From contig NW_019091598.1 of assembly GCF_001949145.1 (NCBI RefSeq), positions 408,312 through 460,661 on the forward strand: a stretch of 52,350 nt of DNA, written 5' to 3'. Of this stretch, positions 1 through 10,375 are shown piece after piece. The DNA comes from Acanthaster planci (Eukaryota; Echinodermata; Asteroidea; Valvatida; Acanthasteridae). Every line of letters begins with the position of its first letter. The stretch's first letter is position 1. The notes under the pieces were generated by a model. The model was given only the letters and a program-made list of their open reading frames with translations. It did not search any database and had not been told where the DNA came from. The translations under genes and the position numbers were made by a program.

Positions 1-59
1 TTTTTACAATTAATGAACAAAATTAATGCCAGGCACGATTGTATCATCGACCAGTCATC

Positions 60-400
60 CAAGGCTAATTAGTGAATCCGTTCTTGTGTCAGTATGATTG
101 TTGATGTGTGCTATGAAACGGCTGCCAAAGAGAACAGGGAAAGGAGTTTACACAGGAAAAGTGACCATGTCTTGAAAAGAGTATATTTTATAAATCAATG
201 CCACACCATGTACTATGGGGCAATGTTCATGAAAAACATTGTACATAAAACAGTCAAACTCAGAATAACACATTAAAATCATTTTACAAATCAACTTTTT
301 TGCTTATCACAAAAAGGGTGTGGGATGAGTCCACGGCCCATCATCCCACCACCAAAGGTGGGGAGATACATACCCTACCCCCTCAGGATTTGTGTAAATG
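60..400. repeat. Dispersed repeat family A, copy 1
   Basis: This stretch resembles 5440-5830 and 23040-23480. Shared parts include a GGGCAATGTTCATGAA-like segment, a run ending in AAATCTTACA-like sequence, and a GC-rich block with inverted GGGGAAATATA/TATATTTCCC-like sequence next to CCCC runs. Similarity is patchy, so the ends are approximate. No coding sequence is recognisable, and the 60-codon open frame at 94-276 lies inside it and is not supported. Confidence 0.4.
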
Positions 401-1041
401 AGAAAAATAAATTATTGGCAACAGTACTTTCCAAGATTACTTAGTCTAAGGCCCGAAATAACCGTCTATCTACCGGTACATCGCATGGAAAAAGAGAATC
501 AAACCCACATATAAGTGAATGCTGTGTCAATACTGTGCATGTGACTTTACAACATTCTGTGTTGACCGGTCACTGCTGCTACATGTATACCCATTTCACT
601 TTGTTAACCAATCAACTATGGCGATTACCTGACCGCAAATAACATGGGCTACTGCCCGTGGCAGCCTGCAACCCCAGCTCTCGTTTTTTATGACAAAAAC
701 CGCAAAACCCATTATAAACAGTAAGTTAGGACAGGATTAAGGTACCAACTTTTACGACAGTGTGCTGGTAATGAAATGGGCAGCACAACTAAGATGAAAA
801 GAGCAGAAATGAATAAATGAACAACGAAAAAAGCAAATGAGTATACTAAATATTAAATGATTCAATTTCTTTCTTGTCATTTGAAGAAGATCCTTCTAAG
901 GCTCGCCATGGACGTTAATTTTGTACAGTTAAACCTACACGGAGGGAGGCATGTAGAAAATGCAGTTGTACCGTAGCAGAGGATTATAAAAGGGGTGAAG
1001 TTGACGATGGTCCCAAGCTATGCAGTTCTGAACATTCTGAC
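401..1041. other. Non-coding stretch, nothing recognised
   Basis: AT-rich sequence with no open frame above about 60 codons, no tRNA-like fold and no clear repeat structure that I can see. Confidence 0.4.
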
Positions 1042-1290
1042 ATGATTCTGAACCAGATTTTAAAAAGGCGTAGGCCTAGATTTAAAATATTGGAAATAGA
1101 TATCGGTGGAACTAAATCTACGCAGAGTGAAACCGAAGACTTCGAAGAAGACGATTCGGAGTCCGAATCGGAGGAAGAGGATAACGGACGAGTCGATGGA
1201 CGAAGAACCTGGTTCACTTGGGAGACAATGTCGCCTGTTTTACGTCGGTTGAAAGATTCAACTGAAGCCACAAGAGAGATGTGGAGTTAA
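1042..1290 (+). CDS. Possible acidic 82-codon reading frame, unrecognised
   Basis: This open frame starts at an ATG. It has a basic start (KRRRPRF), then a strongly acidic Ser/Glu/Asp run (residues about 29-47, with ESESEEED) and a mixed tail containing TWFTWET-like residues. The composition bias is more protein-like than the neighbouring frames, so it could be an exon or a transposase-derived fragment. No domain is recognised, there is no convincing splice partner, and the antisense strand is also open over much of it. It is kept as a weak candidate only. Confidence 0.15.
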   Translation: MILNQILKRRRPRFKILEIDIGGTKSTQSETEDFEEDDSESESEEEDNGRVDGRRTWFTWETMSPVLRRLKDSTEATREMWS

Positions 1291-1750
1291 AAATATGAAA
1301 CGCGCGTCAATAGGGGTATCGATGAAGATCAAGCAAGGACAAAAGCAGATCTCTTGTGATGAGTACACAATTTTTGTCATGTTAATGATACCCTCCAAGA
1401 TATCGTCGGTGTTTTCACGAAGTAACAAAACCCTGAAAATCGATAAATTTTCGATCTTTAGGTTTTCCTACCATTTTACTTCCTTCGATTGAAAGAACAG
1501 ATTAGCAGAGTTTCAAAGCAAAATGTTGTCTACTTTCCCAGTAACTGTAAACAAACAAATGAAAAAAAGCTTGCTCTTTGTGTTTTTCTGTTTTCACGAA
1601 ATGACAGAAAGTCACCTTGTTAGCAGGGAAAAAATGGAAACATATACACAATTCCTGCATGAGCCTGTGTGAGTCCGCATGCGTGCGAACGATGTTGTAC
1701 ATGAACACCTGCGCGCGTGTTGAAATGTAACGAAATGTAACGATTATGCC

Positions 1751-2095
1751 TACAGATACTCATTTTTTTGGTACTATCAAGGACTGAACTATATTTTTTC
1801 GCCATCTGTGGAGTCCAGCGTTCTTCACTGTAGTGCCTTAACAATTTCTCGCCCGGAAGAACACCTTGTTTGTATGCGATATTCCTCATCATTGTAAACT
1901 AGCCCCAATCAATTTTTTCTTTGTTACTATTTTCCTTACATGTTAAGTGTAACATTCTCATTAAATCATACTTGTTTATTATTTTGTTCCTTATATCAGT
2001 GTGATCTTATTTGATTTCTTCGTTGCATCAGAGAAAATTTAAGCTCCAGAATAAGAAAATAATTTGGAGTTTTTCGGATCGTAACAACATTGTAA
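1751..2095 (+). repeat. Dispersed repeat family B, copy 1
   Basis: This is similar to the reverse complement of 10053-10375 and to 18665-18870. Shared landmarks in order are TCAAGGACTGAACT, GTGGAGTCCAGC, TTCTTCACTGTAGT, CTCGCCCG, AAGTGTAACATTCTCATTAA, CTTATTTGATTTCTT and a terminal GGATCGTAAC. The landmark order and sharp end suggest one mobile family, possibly LTR pieces, because the reverse complement would begin TGTTACGATC. The class is an inference. Confidence 0.6.
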
Positions 2096-4080
2096 TCAGA
2101 GAACGTGAACATTTTCCGCATCAAAATGTTTCTGTGAGTAATGTGAATTCATCAAGTATTTCAAGCTCCCAACCTTACTCGAAGGGAAATGGAGGGGAAC
2201 TTGGACAGTAACTTCACCCACGCCGGAAAACAAGAAGTAGCGAACACACGGAAATCGAGCGGGATGACTCTGGCCCTGTATCTCTACAAGGGCATGGGAT
2301 GCATCGATTTCTCTTCTCGACAGAAACAGCGTATACGTCTTGTCTGGTTATATTTTGAATGAAAGGGTATTTGATACATCTAACAACCGGTTGTTCTTTC
2401 GATGGTAGCCGCTGCACCTCCTTACATAAACACGTTGTGATATTGCAACGCTCACCTATCTTCTTTAGGAATTTTTTAGTACATTCCATTTTTCCATCTT
2501 GAAAACTTGCCAAGATGGCGACTGGGATGGGTAGAGATCCCAGATACAGGCGCATCATATCCCATGATCGCCTTGTCAATTGCAGTGGTGATTGAGTGGC
2601 ACTGGGTCATTCATTGCCTATCTAATATCATTACACAGTTCGTCGCCTGTATCCATAAACGCTACTCAAATATTAATGACTCGCTTACAACAGCTCCATT
2701 AACTTGATGGCGCAGAACCAGCTGAAGCTTACCCTGGATGGACTTACCAGAAGGTTATCTAATCATATGCCTTGGAATCACCTGTTGCCTTGCACATACT
2801 ACAACTCTCATTTCGTTAACCTCTAAAAGGTTAGAAGGTCAGGATTTTTCACTATTCTTTTTTCTATTCATATTAAACAAATGTGACGTCAAGCGAATTG
2901 CTTTAGAATTATTCAGCACATCAACTAACTGACTGGATTGGAGTATATCTTGTGAGGACAAGTATACAGAGTGGCATGTCACATTTAATTATCATTTGGC
3001 TTGTTTTTGCCTGGATGGCGGGAAAAATTAGTGACTGCATTTATCTCACAAAAAGATGAAAAGTATATCATTAAAAAAAGGGAATTTTACGCTTAAGAAG
3101 CGCAGAAACTTGGCGAATCGGAGCATGTGAAGTTCTGTACTCCACACTATGCTGCAGGCCTTCAGCAGCGGATTTCAATCGTAGCAGTTAGAAACGCTGA
3201 AAACTGGATTTCAAAGGTTTGGGTGGAATAATTCCCTTGTAATGGGTTCATTAAATTTCAGTTGTGTTCAATCAGACCGGTTTTTATATGACAGGGACGG
3301 GCTTACGTGTGAAAAGAAACTTTTTTATTTCAGCCTGATAAACCAAGAAGTTCAAGAATTCTTAAATGTTTCAAGATGCAAAATCTAAAGCAAGGATCTA
3401 AAGACATGGAAAGAACAGAGCAAACTACATGTAGCAAAAACACCAATAGAGACACATGGACACATTATGGGGGTAGTCATAATTGATTGGATACAAGCAT
3501 TCCAGACTTTGAAAACCTTTATAAATGAATAAATGAATTGTCATTGTTGTTTAATGTTCCACCATTTTAAAATCTCTTGAGTTTTGTGTTTCATACCAAA
3601 TAATACGTGTAGCATTGTCATTGTAATACCTTTCTCGATAGTTTCTTCAAACCTACCTCATGTTGTCAGGATTTTGGCCCGGTTAAATGGAAGAAAACTG
3701 CAACATTTTCAAACCAACTACACTTTTAAGTGACTCGGTAATACAAAATGGGCACAGAGCTTTAAAATCCGCCTCATTGAACCATTTTGTCAGTGTATCG
3801 ATTCTTAAGCCACGTTCGTGATCGTGCGTATTATTTACATCTTTATTTAGTCATTTTTTTACAAATACATTTTAAACAGATAAGACTTTACTGTAAATAA
3901 ATATTGAAAGACTCTGTAGAAATATGAACGGCCACTCTCAAACATACTTATTTGTCTTAAAATATTCGTTGTTTTTTTTAAGGAAAGTGTTGAGTACCGC
4001 TCTTTTATTCGTTTCACAGTCGAACACTCAGATCGTTGAAATTCCCGAAGTATGAAATTGACTTATTTCAGAAACACATT
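2096..4080. other. Non-coding stretch before the lectin cluster
   Basis: AT-rich sequence. Open frames of 60-120 codons occur on both strands (for example 2214-2579 on the - strand and 2507-2707 on the + strand), but none has a recognisable domain, codon bias or splice context, and they overlap one another. Nothing is annotated with confidence here. Confidence 0.4.
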
Positions 4081-4330
4081 TTCGATGACGTATGCTAAAT
4101 GTTGCTGTTTTGTTGTCGGCTATTCTTTGGATGCTTTCCCATAACAAAGATTCCTTGCAACTGTAGACTTTAACTTGATTTTCTTCCCTGCCTCTTGTTT
4201 CTTAGCTCCTTCATTCTTCAGCTTGTGAGCACGGTCTATTAGCGGCGAACAAGCAATTACCGGTCACGCAACTACGTCGTGGGTGTTTCATTATTCAAGC
4301 TTTTGCTCAAGTAGAATCACTTATAAGACA
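4081..4330 (+). promoter_or_regulatory. Putative promoter region of lectin gene 1
   Basis: Patches of this region match the DNA upstream of lectin gene 2: a GCAACTGT..GAC block near 4158, CTCCTTCA near 4206, an AATTACC block near 4255 and GGGTGTTTCA near 4281. The order agrees with 8215-8400. A TATA-like TTATAAG lies at about 4320, some 135 bp before the proposed start codon. Conservation of blocks between paralogs suggests shared regulatory DNA, but could simply be residual duplication. No transcription start is shown by the sequence. Confidence 0.4.
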
Positions 4331-4457
4331 AGTCATGTATTATTTTGATCACAGGGGTAGATGCTGCTTAAAGGGGAGGAGTCATTTGGGTGAAGAGAAG
4401 CTGCAAATGAAGCATCGTATCAATTTTCGTCGAACTGTGATATTTTCCGAAACAAAC

Positions 4458-5237
4458 ATGTGCTTTCTTAAAGCTATTGGCATTGTGTATGTAACTGCAT
4501 TTATCACTGCAGCATTGGGGTCAGACTTCTGTCCCTCTCTGCCGGCCATGAACTGTTCCTGTCCGTCAGGGTGGGAATTGTGGCAGAAGGCGTGCTATCG
4601 TCTCACAGAATCACGGGATAACTGGGCTGAAAGCAAGTCATCTTGCCTTCACTTGGGGGGCGAGATGGCTGCTCCTCGCTCGCTCGAGGAAATGAAGATC
4701 ATGGTGGATGTGGCATGGAAGGAAGATGGTAATATCTTCTATGCCTGGGTTGCTTGCTCTGACATAAACGTTGATGGAACTTGGGAGTGTGATGGCCAGG
4801 AAGGAAGAGAGCCATTCATGAAATGGGAACCAGGTCAACCGGATGATTCTGGAGACTGTGCTGCAATAACTGCAAGATCTAATGGCACTATGGATGACGG
4901 AGGTTGTAGTTATTCTAATAAGGCTTTCTGTACTCGTCAAGCTTCCTGCACTCCTCGCCCAACCCAACCTCGTCGCTACTGCTTCTCTACCGACACAACT
5001 GGCCGCATTCCAAACTCAATCTGCCTCCTCGAGCACGTCATCCGGGAGTTTAACACCGAAAGCGTCAGCTCCTGTGGCTCGGCCTGCATCGAGGAACCCG
5101 GATGTCGCTCCTTCAACATCAAGAAACACGAGGGGAAGAAACTGTGCCAGCTGAACAGTGGCACAAGCTCTGAGGACAAGACCGAGTTTCAGATCACTGA
5201 ACATTTCTGTATCTACGCAGAAGTATGTTTTGCCTAG
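4458..5237 (+). CDS. Secreted C-type lectin-like protein with PAN/apple-like domain (lectin 1)
   Basis: One intronless frame of 259 residues. Residues 1-21 form a hydrophobic signal peptide ending near AALG. A C-type lectin-like domain covers about 33-158, opening with CSCPSGWELW and closing with AFC; a QPD motif (127-129) is the type usually tied to galactose-class sugars, while the usual WND is MDD (145-147) and the WIGL core is AWVAC. Residues about 175-257 carry a Cys-rich PAN/apple-like module with CIEEPGCRSFNIKK. The predicted product is secreted and may bind glycans in immunity or adhesion, as family members do. I chose the internal ATG at 4458 because it begins the signal peptide; the frame is open back to 4335, which would bury the signal. 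Its paralog lies about 4.4 kb downstream in the same direction. Confidence 0.88.
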   Translation: MCFLKAIGIVYVTAFITAALGSDFCPSLPAMNCSCPSGWELWQKACYRLTESRDNWAESKSSCLHLGGEMAAPRSLEEMKIMVDVAWKEDGNIFYAWVACSDINVDGTWECDGQEGREPFMKWEPGQPDDSGDCAAITARSNGTMDDGGCSYSNKAFCTRQASCTPRPTQPRRYCFSTDTTGRIPNSICLLEHVIREFNTESVSSCGSACIEEPGCRSFNIKKHEGKKLCQLNSGTSSEDKTEFQITEHFCIYAEVCFA

Positions 5238-5439
5238 TTCTGACATAAACTGAACAATTCGGAAGGGTCATTTGCAAACTTTAATTCGCTAAAACCATTG
5301 AATTTGGAACTAAGAAGACAAAAAACATTTGCAAACTCTTTTTGGAAACAAAATCACTTGGAAGGAAATTGTTTTGGCGATCAATAGAAGAACAGGACTT
5401 CATTACCCTCATAAGAAAAGTTAGTTCTCTTTTTCCATC
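5238..5439. other. 3' flank of lectin 1
   Basis: Probable 3' untranslated sequence after the TAG stop. I see no canonical AATAAA within the first 200 bases. Confidence 0.3.
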
Positions 5440-5830
5440 CCAGACAGTGGCATAAATTTATGTCAGACGTTGGGGATGCAGATTGAGGAAGGGGGTGACT
5501 TATCGGTCATGGAAATTTGAAAAGCAGGGGAGGGACTGACACTCTGTAACACTATCGGCGGCCATGTTCATGAAACAGATGTACATCAGTAACTCGTATT
5601 AGATTCAAGCAGAATCTTACACCAGAAAGACACAATCATAGCTTTTTTATTGGTCTCCCTTTCTGAGTGACATGGAACACATAGGCCTACTGGTTGTTGG
5701 TAAGTCCGAAACATTTTCACAATCCGCTTATATTTTTCTCTCCACAAAGAAAGGAGGAGGATGATTCAATAGCCCATCTCACCTCAAAAAGGGGCGGAAA
5801 TATATAGCCCCATCGCCTCGGAACTTACGC
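5440..5830. repeat. Dispersed repeat family A, copy 2
   Basis: This copy shares with 23040-23480 the order GGGGATGCAGATT-like, GGGGTGACTTATCGGTCATGGAAAT-like (GGATGACTTACTCGGCAATGGAAAT in the other copy), AAAGCAG, a CATGTTCATGAA-like block, ATCTTACA and a GGGGCGGAAATATATAGCCCC-like block. Boundaries are approximate and the class is unknown. Confidence 0.5.
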
Positions 5831-8214
5831 CCATGATCCCATGGTGTGTTTCAATCCATTCCAATCTAACTATGTTAACATACACACATCTAGTCAGCGA
5901 GTTTGTAATGACACTGCACTTGTTTTGAAACATTTTTATGGCGTTACACGACAACACCTTTGGCTTTATGACTGTAAATGATTGTCGAACTCAGGGATTT
6001 AATTTGTTCGTGTCCATGCAAATTCCACTAGACATTTTGCATTCGCTGTCTGTATCAAAAGGCTGCAAAAATCCTGGGTAATGTGTTAGTTGTGTTTTTC
6101 TTGTGAGGCACGAGTCTACACCTTATTTCTCTACGAGTTTTGTGCACAAAAAGAAGTTGACGAATTCTCCCTATTCACGAACTTTTAATGTCATATTCAA
6201 AAGAAATATCAATCGACACAGTTTGTATGTTTGGATATATTTTGAAGCCACAAATATCAAAAGTGCGAGCTCTATTTAGCGGTAATGTATCAATCGGATA
6301 ATGCACTCCATTATATCTCTTGACAAACAGCGCTGTAGGCGATATCTGAGCACTTTAAGCGCCGCCCTTTTCCCTTTTTTCCCCTTTTCTCTTCCTTTGT
6401 ATACAAATTATACATTTATTTGTCCAAATGTAATTATATATTTAAAATAACCACCTACAAATTCTAAACTGATTCCGAAAACCTTTAGAATCTTGAATTC
6501 TAAATACACTGTACATGTCGGAAAACGTGACGTCCAGGAAAAACGTAGAGTTAACAAAAAATTACGAGTGTTTGTAAAACAAATGCTCTGAAAACCTGTG
6601 TCCAAAAAGATTCAGCGCTAAATTCCTCCCGGAGGGTGTTGAACTTGACCTTATTACATTGTAACCACAAAGTTAGTGTAGTTCCTGCGGAGTGCTTGCT
6701 AGAACTTACTCATCTCACTATTATACCTTGAGCCAGCACCCTATTATGCAACACCACTTGTCCGCAAAATGCACACTATGCATTGTTAGATTCAGCGAGG
6801 CAATTCCCGCTTTACTGCGTGATTTCAAGCAACATTAATCTGCACAGATAAAACTGAAGTGTTTTTGTCATTTCAAAGTTTTATGGTATAATCCTGTGGC
6901 TGTACATTTGAAGATGTACGTAGCATACACATTGCTGGTAAATTAACATGAAACTTTAAGTAAATTCACTGGTAAACCTGCTCCTTAATGACGTTACTTT
7001 TTAATTTCCCAGAGCGAAGGGTATGCTTGCATTAATACGCCGCTTGTAATTTAACTTTTGTGCTAGAATAGAATATTTATTGACATGGTGAAGAATTTAG
7101 AAGGGAGTAGCTTATAATATACTGATTATTTAATGAAGGATGCCTACTTAAAATAATCATGCGTCGATCCGTACATAATAGAGAAACCCTAGCTACGCAG
7201 ACAAGTGGAGCGCGACTGTTTGATAAGTGCCCTTGTACCGCAGGTGGGTGCTGGCGTAAGCAGTTGCTCAGATACCAACTATTGCCTGAAAAGCTATTAT
7301 TTGGAATTGGCACGATGCCCGGAATTGGACGCGGGGGGGGGGACGTGTCAACCTTTTAGCCCGATCAAGCATGATGCGATAATTAGACAGAAAAACTGAC
7401 GTTATTAGGCCAGTAAATGTTATGTTTGGAAACTCTACAAAGCTTCAACGGATGGGCACGTGAATTTTTAATTAAATAAGCGTATTCCAGGATAATTTTG
7501 CTATATATAGAATTAGCTTTCAGTCACCAATATTCGAAATAAATGTTTAAAAACAATGTTGGCTTTGTTGTTTGATTCTTTTTGCTTCTGTGTAGGGCTT
7601 GTTTTGTCGTGCTTGTTTCTTGTGGGTTAGTTTCTTGAAATGCTGGTGTTCTTTTACACTTTGTAGCCAGTCACTGGGGCATCCGTTGCAATGATTATGG
7701 TATTTGGACGAGCATTTCGGTGCAGTTAATTTTACGGGTACCTTTGTTGTTATTCAATGAAGTCAGTATAAAATACGTCCTCTGAAGGTTATTTAGACCA
7801 TCTTCAAACTAACAGCTTTCCGGTTTGCTGAATGCTGGTTAGTGTTACCACGGAAACAAAGCCCATTTTGTGTGATCCAGTTTCGCGTGCCGTCAAGTTT
7901 CACTCGTGTTTCCCATTCCGTTTGTCCTTGGTCTTGGAGAAATTCTACCTATTTATGTTCTATAATGGCATTTTTACGACTGTAAGGAAACATTACAAAA
8001 AATTGAAAAAAATCATGTAATCTTACTTTCTTTCTATTTGGCACCATAATAGCAAATTACTTAATTAATAAAAAGATATCTCAATGCATAATTTCAATTC
8101 AATTCAATTTATCGTCCATATTAAAAAGCATAGAAAGTCAACTCCCCTTCTTTGGAGACGTTTGCTTCTTGTATAAAAAACAGTTAAAACGGTTCCTGGA
8201 TGTTTTTAACATTA
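5831..8214. other. Intergenic region between lectins
   Basis: AT-rich, with no recognisable gene. A polypyrimidine run lies near 6363-6400 and a poly-G run near 7330-7340. The short open frames around 7077-7399 overlap on opposite strands and show no domain. An AATAAA occurs at about 7536 but is too far from lectin 1 to assign. Confidence 0.4.
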
Positions 8215-8400
8215 TATTATTTTTTATGATGATTGACGTTGGCTAATATTTACCCATGTTTCACGAAGACTGAAATTAATTGCAACTGTTGACAGTAATT
8301 CTCTCCGTTTCCTGACTCCTTCAGTTTGGTGGGCTATTATCAACGACTGACTAATTACCCGTCCAGTCATTCATTGCGGGCGTTTCACTTTTCAGATATA
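8215..8400 (+). promoter_or_regulatory. Upstream region of lectin gene 2 matching lectin 1
   Basis: Blocks similar to 4081-4290 appear in the same order: GACGTTGGCTAAT-like, TGCAACTGTTGAC, TTTCCTGACTCCTTCA, AATTACCCGTC and GCGGGCGTTTCA. They are about 410-600 bp before the ATG of lectin 2, compared with about 170-370 bp for lectin 1, so extra DNA separates the blocks from the gene here. Regulatory function is inferred from paralog conservation only. Confidence 0.35.
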
Positions 8401-8813
8401 TTCTCATGTCTAAGCATTAAAGCCTCCGATCACGTGCTTCTCCTGCCTAGAGGTTATCACCAGCTGCTCTTGCTGGCTGATCAGTCTCAACTATTAAGGT
8501 CAACTGCAGATACAATTACAAACGGAACAACATTGTCACTTCAGCCCTATGGTATTTGCCGTTGAACAAAGGATGCGTTTTTTAACGCCTCGTACCATTT
8601 TTCTCACCTTTGAACTTAAACATTGAAGGCGCAAAGTCGTAAGTATCTATAGCAACGATAGCTCACGTCAGTTGCTTTGCCTTTTTTGTTGCGACTAGTT
8701 TTATGTCCTGTTTCGTGTTGGATCTCCATGCTCAGACTGAGACACAGCATTTGAGGGAAACACATCATTCTTTAATTTTCTCCAAACTGCTACCATCTAC
8801 CAAAAAGGGAGTC

Positions 8814-9599
8814 ATGTACTTGCTCAAACTTGTTGGCATTATAGCCATCTCTGCGGTGATCAGTGCTGCATGGGGGTCAGACCTCTGTCCCTCTCTGCCC
8901 GCCATGAACTGTTCCTGCCCGTCAGGGTGGGAACTGTGGGAAAAGGCGTGCTATCACCTTACTAGTTCAAAAAGTAATTGGTATGACGCTAACTCTGCAT
9001 GCCAGGAGATAGGAGGCAAGATGGCAGGTCCTCGTTCTAATGACGAAATGGAGTTCATGGCAGATGTTGCAAGACAGGACGACAGTAACTACTGCGCCTG
9101 GATTGCTTGCAACGACATTACAGTTGAGGGAAGTTGGTCTTGTGAGGGCCAAGGAGGAGAGCCATTCCTGGAATGGGGACATGATCAACCGGATAATTGG
9201 AACATGGATCAAAATTGTGCTACAATAGCTGCAATGTTTAATGACCGCATGGACGATGTGTCTTGTGCTGATCCTCTTAAGGCTTTCTGCGTTCGTCAGG
9301 CTGTCTGCACTCCTGGCCAAACCCAACCCCGACGGTACTGCTTCTTTACCGACGCCCGCGGCCGCATTCTCAACTCAACCTGCCTCCTCGACCACGTCAT
9401 CCGGGAACTTGGCACCGACAGCGCCAGCGCCTGTGACTCGGCCTGTATCGAGGAGCCCGGATGTCGCTCCTTTAACATCAAGAAAAACAGAGACGGCAAA
9501 AAACTTTGCCAGCTGAACAACAGCACAAGCTCAGAGGACAAGGACAAGTTTCAAACTACCAGTTATTTCTGTACCTACTCAGAGGTATGCATGGGCTAG
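8814..9599 (+). CDS. Secreted C-type lectin-like protein with PAN/apple-like domain (lectin 2)
   Basis: An intronless frame of 261 residues, paralogous to lectin 1. Residues 1-21 are a signal peptide (hydrophobic core LVGIIAISAVISAAW). The C-type lectin-like domain spans about 33-159, with QPD at 125-127, MDD at 146-148 replacing the usual WND, and AWIAC in place of WIGL. A PAN/apple-like module spans about 176-259 (CIEEPGCRSFNIKK again). The ATG at 8814 is chosen for the signal peptide; the frame is open further upstream to 8703. The mature N-terminus and the PAN module are very close to lectin 1, while the middle of the sugar-binding domain is much more diverged. Probably secreted and glycan-binding; the ligand is unknown. 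Confidence 0.88.
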   Translation: MYLLKLVGIIAISAVISAAWGSDLCPSLPAMNCSCPSGWELWEKACYHLTSSKSNWYDANSACQEIGGKMAGPRSNDEMEFMADVARQDDSNYCAWIACNDITVEGSWSCEGQGGEPFLEWGHDQPDNWNMDQNCATIAAMFNDRMDDVSCADPLKAFCVRQAVCTPGQTQPRRYCFFTDARGRILNSTCLLDHVIRELGTDSASACDSACIEEPGCRSFNIKKNRDGKKLCQLNNSTSSEDKDKFQTTSYFCTYSEVCMG

Positions 9600-10052
9600 A
9601 CCGTGACTATCTAAGAAATGCAAACTACAAACCTCATCTTGGACTTTATAAAAACAATTTTAATTTGGCATATTTAACCTGGCGTGACAATTTCTTGCAA
9701 TTAACACTTACTTACTAATGAAATAGCTGCAAAAAGGAAAAGATAACCTCCCCCAAAAACAAACAAAATAGGGGCGCCTTCTCTGTCCTTCGGCTACATT
9801 TGACTTCGACATTCTCATAAGTGTGGTCTGCAAACCTGTAAATTTAACGAAGCCTGAACTCAACTCAAAGAAGCCTGAACTCACTTATTTGGATATTGCT
9901 TTTGATGAAAACCATTTTTGGAGATCCTGCATGTTTCTGGCTACGTTACAACCAACTTTATGTTTCAGCGCCAAAGGATCAAGGAGACTTTACGCTAGTA
10001 GCATAATAAGGTAGAGAGAGAATTAAAACTTTGGCTTTAGTTTGAAAGCAAA
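9600..10052. other. 3' flank of lectin 2
   Basis: Probable 3' untranslated and intergenic DNA. It contains a short direct repeat of GAAGCCTGAACTCA near 9848-9883. No coding sequence is recognised. Confidence 0.35.
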
Positions 10053-10375
10053 GTAATTACGATCCGAAAAAAATGCAAACCATTAAATTATTTTGAAGCT
10101 TGAATTTTCTCCGATGCGACAAAGAAATCAAATAAGATCATACTGATATAAGGAACAAATAAACAAGAATTATTTAATGAGAATGTTACACTTAGCATGT
10201 ACTTAGCAGATAACAAAGAAAATGGCAATTGGAACTAGTTAACAATGATAAGGATAAAGAATTAAGAAAAGATCCGACATAAACAAGATGTTCTCACGGG
10301 CGAGAGCGTGGCAGGTACTACAGTGAAGAATGCTGGACTCCACCGTATGGCGAAAAACAGTTCAGTCCTTGACGG
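10053..10375 (-). repeat. Dispersed repeat family B, copy 2 (inverted)
   Basis: The reverse complement matches 1751-2095 with the same landmarks (GATCCGAAAA end, AAATCAAATAAGAT, GAGAATGTTACACTTA, CGGGCGAGAG, ACTACAGTGAAGAATGCTGGACTCCAC and AGTTCAGTCCTTGA). Sequence to the right up to about 10930 is moderately GC-rich and may belong to a longer element of which the other copies keep only one end. Confidence 0.6.

Noticed and set aside
4882-5154. Alternative-frame 90-codon frame within lectin 1, with a matching one (9241-9516) in lectin 2
   Set aside because: Both start at equivalent ATGs and look alike, but this follows automatically from paralogy and codon bias of the real frame; the Ala/Ser/Pro-rich content is typical of a shadow frame.
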